In this document: piece after piece, positions 8,208 through 13,723 of the stretch | Position numbering within the stretch: the first letter of the stretch is position 1 | How the letters are laid out: every line of letters begins with the position of its first letter | From: Larix sibirica | Taxonomy: Eukaryota > Streptophyta > Pinopsida > Pinales > Pinaceae | Direction: 5' to 3' | NCBI GenBank assembly: GCA_004151065.3 | Contig: NWUY0300011371.1 | Location: 58,150 to 71,872 of the forward strand | Length of the DNA: 13,723 bases | Program-made: the position numbers and the translations under genes | The notes under the pieces: model-generated | What the model was told of the DNA's origin: nothing | Seen by the model: only the letters and a program-made list of their open reading frames with translations | The model's database searches: none

Positions 8208-9296
8208 AATGCACGATTTGGTTTGGAACTGGTTGAAGGAAATTCTTTGAAACTGGAAAGAAATAACCATGTTGTTGGTGTGAAATTGGGTGAGTGCCAA
8301 GATATTAGAGATACCATGGTGGGGAATTACTCTGTGCACATGTCCATTTCCTTTTTCTATCAACTTTGAGTGTCTTATTGGTGGGTTCATAGTCTCATCT
8401 TGGGTTGGTACCTTGCTGAGATATTTATGGGTAAGGTGGCCTGTAGTTGTGCGGAGCGTGCCTCACACAAAGCTAGTTGCTCGAGTTATTTTTATATACA
8501 TCAGTATTGATGCTCTATATCATATTTTCTATTATTTTGTATGCATGCGAATGAATTGTAATGAATGAATGATTCTGGAAGGATTTGAATTGTTCTCATA
8601 TTGAATATGAAGTGGTAATTTGAATAATTATGCTTGAATTACGTATGTATGTTCATTAACATCTTTATGTATGAATAACTATGTTGAATGCAATATTAAT
8701 ATTATCATATTGGGTGATGTTTTCAAGGATAATAGTAATTCATTTTAGACTAATAATATCTATTGGAGTCATGTCATGTGAATGCATTTCTTTGTGGAAA
8801 GTCATAAATCCCTACTAGTGGATTTGTTTTACAAAATTTTCTAAGTGTTATGAATTGTTTTTATCTGTGACATTCATTTACCTAGTAAATTATTTTTAAA
8901 TTAATGCTGAATTCTTATTCATTTTCCCTTGCAAAGAATCCTAGATGTTTTTCTATGGTCATAAGCCTTATCTAGATTGTTCATGGAATCTAAAATTGGG
9001 TCTATGAGCCTTAATTTTTAATGATAAACCCATCCAAATGGCTATTTGCTTAATACATTTATAAATTGTTTGATTTAGAGCTTCCAAATTGAGGGAAGTT
9101 GTCTGTATGATTCATTTATCAGTTCAATTTCCATGTCTTAGCCTATTTTTATTTAATGAATTTAACTAATTTCAAGTGGAGAGATGGAAAATTCCTTCCA
9201 TATTTATATAAAATTAATGAGCATGAATATGTGCTATCACCCCACGGACTCCATGGCATGTGGAAATTGTTGGGTGTGTTATGGAGTCATAACGGT

Positions 9297-9344
9297 GTAC
9301 GTTACAGAATGGTATTAGTAATTTGATACCATTTTGTATTGTAC
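9297..9344. repeat. Inverted repeat at a head-to-head LTR junction
   Basis: Arm GTACGTTACAGAATGGTAT (9297-9315) pairs with 9326-9344 over 19 positions with one mismatch and two G-T pairs, around a 10-nt loop. The left arm is the last 10 bases of the gypsy LTR plus the start of its primer-binding site. The right arm is the reverse complement of an equivalent LTR end (AATACA) with TGGTATCA. The palindrome therefore appears to come from two LTR/primer-site junctions facing each other, not from a terminator or RNA gene. Confidence 0.75.
9310..9318 (+). other. Truncated primer-binding site (tRNA-iMet type)
   Basis: TGGTATTAG matches the plant initiator-tRNA-Met site TGGTATCAG with one C-to-T change, three bases after the LTR terminus. 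The following bases (TAATTT) do not continue the expected AGC, so the internal region is lost from here on. A similar TGGTATCA lies on the opposite strand at 9323-9330. Confidence 0.5.
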
Positions 9345-10600
9345 CCATGCCTCCTCACTGGAACTTTGAGGAAATGGAATGCAAACTTCCTCATTTCCTT
9401 CACGTTCACGAGACCATTCAATCCATTAATCGATAAATCAATCAGATCACTTCACAATAGAATAAATAGCGATCTGAATATTCTTCACTGAGTGAATGCA
9501 TGCACTTGGTGCAATATACTAAGAAAATATACAATCCATGAACCTATTATTAACAATCATATCTGAACATGAGTATGATGCTTCATGAACATATCTCAAC
9601 TATACCACCTGCAACACTACACTTAGAAGTAATTGCAACATGAATAAAACAAACCACGTGCCTTCAATATGACTACCATGGTTTACTTGAACACCATCAT
9701 ATACACATATTAACAAGAAAACTAAAAAGGAAACAAACCCATAAGCAATACTTCTCAATTATCTTGAACACATGAACAACATTGAATATGAAAGTATTCC
9801 ATTACCTCTTTTGCATATTCATAAACAACTCATAAATAATGTGTATATATACATTCTCAGTCCAACCTACACAAATACTTGGACCAAGACACTTAATATT
9901 ACAATGTGCTGCTTGACAATTAGACCCAATACATGCATTGAATGACTACCTTGAGTTGCACAAATTTCACCGACTACCTACACAACTGCAACGTTCCACC
10001 CAGCCATAGGCTCTCTTTCCATCATCTACTATTTTTTTGAGAGGCCACCCTCGAGATGGGCATGATTCCATTGGGAAACAAACCTTCTCAATACAATTTA
10101 CAACCAATAACCCACTCTACTTGGAAAAAATATCTCACACTAGGGTTTATCAAACCCCATAGAAACTCACTCACAGTCTCTAACATAGATACACACATTC
10201 AATATAGCACACACGACTGGTTTTATCATATTTTCAACATACTTACTCAACTCACCCCAACCCATTCCCAACAGATACAATAACAGTCAAGGGAAACATA
10301 GAGGTAAATGTGGTTCGACTCATCGGCTTATAGGAGGTAACACATAGTCACACAGACCTTCCTCGGGATACCATGGGTTTTCGACCTCATTCCAAGGAAT
10401 GAACGATTGAATGAACAAATTCCTAACAGAATACATGAGTGACTTGAGAATGTATGAAATCCATGAACAACTGGATAAAACAACTCCAGAACAACATTAT
10501 GGAAAACAAATGAATGAACTCTAGGATAGGATTCTCTGAATGAAGAACTAGATGGATTATTTCTCACAACATCAAGGTTGGTCTCTTTCCCATGGCTCAA
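9335..10600 (-). mobile_element. Diverged LTR fragment related to 7324-9306, inverted
   Basis: The reverse complement of this stretch can be followed in order along the plus-strand LTR. Its terminus, GGAGGCAT followed by GGGTACAATACA, matches GGAGTCAT and GGTGTACGTTACA. Further anchors are GAATATGCAAAAGAGGTAAT with GAATATGAAGTGGTAAT, GAGTGGGTTATTGGTTG with GAGTGTCTTATTGGTGG, and the shared GGTGGCCT. GTATCCCGAGGAAGG with GATACTGAGGAAGG and TTGTTCTGGAGT with TTGTTTCTGGAGT complete the set. Similarity is low and gapped, so it is an older copy or a sister family. No start boundary was found; resemblance fades near 10600. Open frames here (10056-10283 plus, 10328-10600 minus) show no protein family. 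Confidence 0.6.
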
Positions 10601-10604
10601 CGTT

Positions 10605-10768
10605 GTAGGTTTTTAACCTTATAATTATCCTTTGTACCAAAATGAAGGTTTAGGGGCATTCCAAATGAATATTTAATGACACATATGGGATGTGAGTCTT
10701 TTGGGATACCATGTGTGGGTGAAGTTGTCCATGTATCCAAAAGTAACATGCAAGAATAATTTGAGGCT
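10605..10768 (+). mobile_element. Plus-strand LTR fragment related to 7590-7750
   Basis: This stretch aligns in direct orientation with the first third of the long gypsy LTR. Shared blocks include GGTTTAG, TTTAAT, ATGTGAGTCTTT, ATACCA and TCCATG, in the same order and spacing. About three quarters of bases agree by eye over 10647-10733. It starts about where the inverted LTR fragment fades, so a third copy or a rearranged piece is joined here. The short open frames across it (10597-10797 minus, 10692-10982 plus) are not supported as genes. Confidence 0.65.
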
Positions 10769-11660
10769 GCAATGTGATTGTCACACGACATCCTCATGCC
10801 AATGTCATAACTTCCTCAACAACCTCCAACAATGGACATTAATGGTTGGCCTCAACTATCAATGGGTAGTTGGTTTCCCTTTAGACACATGGCTCTCAAT
10901 GAATGGCTTGGTTATTTACCCCTTCACTTTGTGGAATCATTCCCCCATCTCATTTTACGTTTCCTTTCCTTGTCGTAACTAGTCTTATTAAAGTGACTCA
11001 ACTACATGTCTATTGTTTCATGGAAAGGCATTGCCCTTGAGCTCCTGACCATGGTCTATCATGTTTACATGAATTTACACATTGCATCAACTTTCATGTC
11101 ATTAATTCAAAGGTTAGAATGGGACATCACATTTATGGTATCTTCTTACCTCTATGTGCATCGTATCATTACCAATTGAATCCCTAGTCTCTTGGTATAC
11201 TACTTATATTCCACGAAAACCCTAATCCACATCATTCCTTGAAATTTTGTGCTATCAATCATCATCATTTCATGTTCTAAAGCACAACATATAATGTAAG
11301 TTTTTAGTGGGATCAAACTAGAGGTATATGCATTGCTCTATTTTTCCTAATACTCCAGCAAAAACATTTGTTTGGGGAATGTAAGGTTTCCCACTCCTAT
11401 TTCCCAAGAACTCAAAGTCTATCTCATCATGTTGATAGGTCTATGAGGATAGATATAAAGTAGAGACTACACCTGTAAAGTCACCTAGAACCAAATCCAT
11501 TTGCATATTGAAGTGTTCGAATAGATTTGTGCTTAATCATTGCAATCCATACATGTCAATTTGTCTATAGTAAGTTGAAATTCATTTTTTGCATTGATTT
11601 GCTTGATATGATAAGAAGTCCAAGTAGGTGCATAATTTTTTTGAAATTGCATGTCCTTAT
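10769..11660. other. Unassigned, gene-free sequence
   Basis: Nothing coding is supported. The right part (about 11300-11660) precedes a copia primer-binding-site candidate and so may hold the LTR of that element, but I could not fix a TG start. The left part may continue the diverged LTR fragment; resemblance is too weak to claim. Confidence 0.4.
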
Positions 11661-11672
11661 CAAGCATGCTAT

Positions 11673-11685
11673 TGGTATCATGAGC
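11673..11685 (+). other. Candidate primer-binding site (tRNA-iMet) of the copia element
   Basis: TGGTATCATGAGC matches TGGTATCAGAGC apart from one inserted T. Related TTGGTATAA and TTGGTATCA copies follow at 11690-11698 and 11735-11743, so the motif is locally repeated. Which copy was the real site, or whether all are a chance repeat, is unclear. Distance to the gag start (about 205 bases) is reasonable. Confidence 0.4.
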
Positions 11686-11890
11686 TCTATTGGTATAATT
11701 GCTAACATTATTTCAATTAGAAGTGTTATCGCTATTGGTATCAATACATATATGTGCCATGATTTCTCCAAATAGCTATTATAGTATGTTGTTATAGAGA
11801 CTGTATTGCAATAGATTGTAGATTGTGTTGTAGAGATTGTAGATTGTATTGTTGTATTTGTGTCTTTCTCAAGTGATTTTGTTCTTGAAG

Positions 11891-12535
11891 ATGCATTCTC
11901 TTATTTCCATTGTCAGAGTAGTGCTCAGTGGAAAAGAGAAATATCCAAAATGGTCGAAGAAGATCAAGAAAACTATGATTTTTAATGATCTGTGGGATGG
12001 AATTTGTGAAGGAGAGAATGGTGATACACCTACAGAACCTATGGAAGAGAAAGATATTTCAATTTGGAATCATAAAGACAAGAAAGCATATGCCTTGATT
12101 GTTTATTCTATAAGTGAAGAGGATAGTCATTATATATCTATTGTGGATTCGTATAGTGCTTTGAAGAAATTGAAGGATTCGTGTGACTCAAACTCAAAAT
12201 TTGAGCTCATTAAATTTTTGTTTAAGCTCTTCAACCTATAGTTGAAGGGTTATGATCCCATGGCTTTAGCATAAGAAATTAAATCCATTATGCATGAAAT
12301 TTAGGACTCTAGTGTGACGGTATACATTGCACTCATGCCCTTCATCAAGGTCATCTACCCCACATATTCAAAGTATCTTGAATCACTTCAATCCAATGGT
12401 CAATTGAAGACCCTCAAATTTGACTCTTTGGTGGAGAAAATTATAGAACACAAGAAAGCATTTAGAAAGAGGATAGTTCAGTCCACTGTAGAGACTGCAT
12501 GTGCAACTTCCTCAGCCACCTTAGTCTCCCTTTGA
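11891..12535 (+). pseudogene. gag: Ty1/copia gag (UBN2-like), broken
   Basis: Gag built the virus-like particle. The frame starts at an ATG at 11891 and shows Y-P-K-W-S-K-K-I-K, F-N-D-L-W-D-G-I and D-K-K-A-Y-A-L-I. It continues with S-Y-S-A-L-K-K-L-K-D, then Y-P-T-Y-S-K-Y-L-E-S-L and F-D-S-L-V-E-K-I-I. These match the copia-type gag polypeptide (UBN2 family) in order. Stops break the frame at 12239-12241, 12272-12274 and 12302-12304, and it ends with TGA at 12533-12535. Readable text is about 215 codons, roughly the core of the family. A neighbouring frame (12534-12713) is open and basic and might be the frameshifted end, but no C-x2-C zinc knuckle is visible. The upstream open part from 11849 is probably leader. 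Confidence 0.8.
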
Positions 12536-12713
12536 TATGAAGAGGAACTCTTTCAAATGTCATTATGTCAAATTTCTTCCTACGATATCAATCTATAATG
12601 CATCGAAAGACCACACCATGCCTTCAAGGTCATGGGGTGTTCAAAAATCATATCCCCATACTAGAAAATACAGTCCATTCATGCAACCGACCATGCAACC
12701 ACTGCCAAGATGA

Positions 12714-13299
12714 AACAAATCCCTAAACTATAAACTCTAATGCAATTATGCACTTTCAACTCTACTCAATATTTAGTTATAATTCACACAGATAAAGGGA
12801 TTGGAAATCCAAACACATCTATCCACACAGGGATAATTAAAAACATCTAAACGAAAGTTCTTACATGTAATTACATGGAGATTAATTACAGTATAATTAC
12901 AATTAAGTTATCCATTCACATAATGGAAATACAACACAATTATATAGTGGAATATAAGATGACTGCATAACAGATGGATTATAGGCATGGTTTCCAAAAT
13001 TCATATCAAGAATACCAATACAACATTGATTTACAAACCGTAATACAATGTATATATATGGTCGCTCAATTCCATCTTGGCAATTTTTTTACGATTTTTT
13101 GGGTCCTAAACTTCTGAGGTCATTTTGAGTCCCTAAACGACATTTTGTTTGCATGAAAATGCCTTGTATATGGCCTTTGGTTATGTATTGGAATTTGGAA
13201 TGAGTACTTCTTGGATATACCTTTCCAATGGGCTACCATGCACCCCAAACATATATTGGATGCAAAAGTAATGCCCCTGGTAAGTTGACATATCAACTA
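12714..13299. other. Unassigned AT-rich sequence
   Basis: No coding region or RNA gene is supported. A perfect 14-bp palindrome, CATGTAATTACATG, lies at 12864-12877, and a TATATATATGG stretch is near 13051. It may include the U3 part of the LTR that ends at 13613. Confidence 0.4.
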
Positions 13300-13613
13300 A
13301 CCACAATGGGGCCCATAAACCTTTTGGTGTTTCATATTCTAGGGTTAGGGTTTTGGATGTTTAAGGTTTTATTATTTATTATTTATGTTAAAAGTCCCTT
13401 TTGGCCTCATTGTAACTTAGTTATTCTGAATGTGTGTAGTTGTCACATATATTCTCAAAGATAAGCTTCCACCATTATAATGATTTCATTTCACTCTGCA
13501 TTTGTTTACAATTCCTTCATATTTACTTCATTAATAGAAATTAATTATTATTTTATCTCTATGTTTATGTCATATTTATGTGTTTCATTTTTTTCCCTCA
13601 TAAATTCGTATCA
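13300..13613 (+). mobile_element. 3' part of an LTR at the right edge
   Basis: The sequence just before the primer-binding site must be LTR (U5 side) if the site is real. It ends TATCA at 13609-13613, giving the canonical CA end one base before the site. It is T-rich and gene-free, as U5 regions often are. The left boundary was not identified; the start given is nominal. The open frame at 13228-13464 has no family features. Confidence 0.5.
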
Positions 13614-13614
13614 A

Positions 13615-13626
13615 TGGTATTAGAGC
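13615..13626 (+). other. Primer-binding site, tRNA-iMet type
   Basis: TGGTATTAGAGC matches the plant initiator-tRNA-Met complement TGGTATCAGAGC at 11 of 12 positions; the difference is a C-to-T. It lies one base after an LTR-like CA end. Minus-strand DNA synthesis of LTR retrotransposons starts from such a site, so a third element runs rightward out of the window. Confidence 0.75.
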
Positions 13627-13665
13627 GGCCTGCTCTTTATTTGTTTCCTTATCCATGTCCCCAAC

Positions 13666-13723
13666 ATGGTCAGGGTATAAGGAGATAGTACTCAAGCTAC
13701 TTGAGCCTATGAAAGACCCTCCT
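13666..13723 (+). pseudogene. Possible first codons of a gypsy gag, cut by the window end
   Basis: An ATG 40 bases after the primer-binding site opens M-V-R-V, then hits TAA at 13678-13680. Plant Ty3/gypsy gag proteins often begin M-V-R-x-R. A second frame shows E-P-M-K-D-P-P near the edge. The match is short, the frame is broken and the rest lies outside, so this is only a hint. Confidence 0.3.

Larger units (their letters stand above)
3810..9306 (+). mobile_element. Decayed Ty3/gypsy (chromovirus-type) retrotransposon, 5' truncated
   Basis: Reverse transcriptase, RNase H, integrase and a chromovirus-like C-terminal tail follow in the Ty3/gypsy order on the plus strand, then a polypurine tract (7311-7323) and a long LTR (7324-9306). 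Similarity to pol starts in the linker before RT. No gag, zinc knuckle or aspartic protease motif and no matching 5' LTR were found upstream, so the element is truncated or rearranged on its left. Pol carries 16 in-frame stops and four frame changes. A copia-type solo LTR sits in the final codons of pol. The lineage call (chromovirus, Tekay/Del-like) rests on the C-terminal motif I-L-D-R-R followed by L-R-N-R-A-I and V-K-V-Q-W, and is an inference. Confidence 0.85.
7324..9306 (+). mobile_element. Long gypsy LTR (1983 bp)
   Basis: It begins TTTAACACC directly after the polypurine tract; the usual gypsy start TGTAACACC has one change. It ends with GTTACA at 9301-9306, so the termini form the expected TGTAAC/GTTACA inverted pair with one mismatch. 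There is no supported gene inside; short open frames at 8175-8568 overlap on both strands and look random. A TATA box lies at 7527-7533 and a local duplication at 7947-8207. Three bases after the end is a primer-binding-site-like TGGTATTAG, which normally follows a 5' LTR, not a 3' one. The LTR may therefore have been shared by two elements in tandem, with the second lost or truncated. Confidence 0.7.
11660..12713 (+). mobile_element. Decayed 5' part of a Ty1/copia retrotransposon
   Basis: A candidate primer-binding site (11673-11685), a leader of about 200 bases and a broken copia-type gag follow in the expected order. No protease, integrase or RT of copia type follows: after about 12713 the sequence is non-coding, so the element is truncated or deleted on its right. 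A CA at 11665-11666, seven bases before the site, could be the LTR end, but the LTR itself is not delimited. Confidence 0.6.

Noticed and set aside
8084-8568. Overlapping short frames on both strands
   Set aside because: All inside the long LTR, with no domain and no agreement between strands.
10328-10982. Frames on both strands
   Set aside because: They fall within LTR-like fragments; composition is that of the noncoding repeat.
13340-13360. AGGGTTAGGG resembling telomere repeat
   Set aside because: Fewer than two units and not the plant TTTAGGG type; chance.
1-13723. CRISPR array, operon or bacterial defence system
   Set aside because: No regular spacer-repeat pattern, no ribosome-binding sites and no prokaryotic gene packing; the content is eukaryotic retroelements.

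Overview
The window looks like intergenic nuclear DNA of a plant with a large, retrotransposon-rich genome. It is AT-rich, there is no intact host gene, and it is packed with old, broken LTR retrotransposons. The Ty3/gypsy pol and Ty1/copia gag remnants resemble families I associate with gymnosperms, conifers especially. That placement is an inference, not something the sequence proves. No tRNA, rRNA, CRISPR or intact protein-coding gene was found.

Layout. (1) 54-1438: a broken RNase H-like (RVT_3 type) domain, followed by a broken short coiled-coil/acidic-tail reading frame. (2) About 1440-3180: AT-rich sequence without genes, holding an imperfect hairpin and a GT-rich repeat. (3) About 3180-3800: diverged direct repeats of unknown origin. 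(4) About 3810-9306: the 3' part of a decayed Ty3/gypsy element of chromovirus type. Its order is RT, RNase H, integrase, C-terminal tail, polypurine tract and a LTR of about 2 kb. Gag and protease are not visible. A 633-bp copia-type solo LTR lies in reverse orientation (6551-7183) inside the last codons of pol and carries a near-perfect 5-bp target duplication. (5) 9297-9344: a hairpin where the LTR end plus primer-binding site meets an inverted relative of itself. The sequence that follows, to about 10600, is a diverged minus-strand LTR of the same type, and another plus-strand LTR fragment follows at 10605-10768. (6) About 11660-12535: leader and gag of a decayed Ty1/copia element. (7) At the right edge: the end of another LTR, a clear tRNA-iMet primer-binding site (13615-13626), and perhaps the first codons of a gag that runs out of the window.

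The coding remnants are dead. The gypsy pol carries 16 in-frame stops, four frame changes and substitutions at key residues in all three enzymes. The interest lies in the nesting and inverted LTR architecture and in the mutational record. I see no sign of a new functional system.
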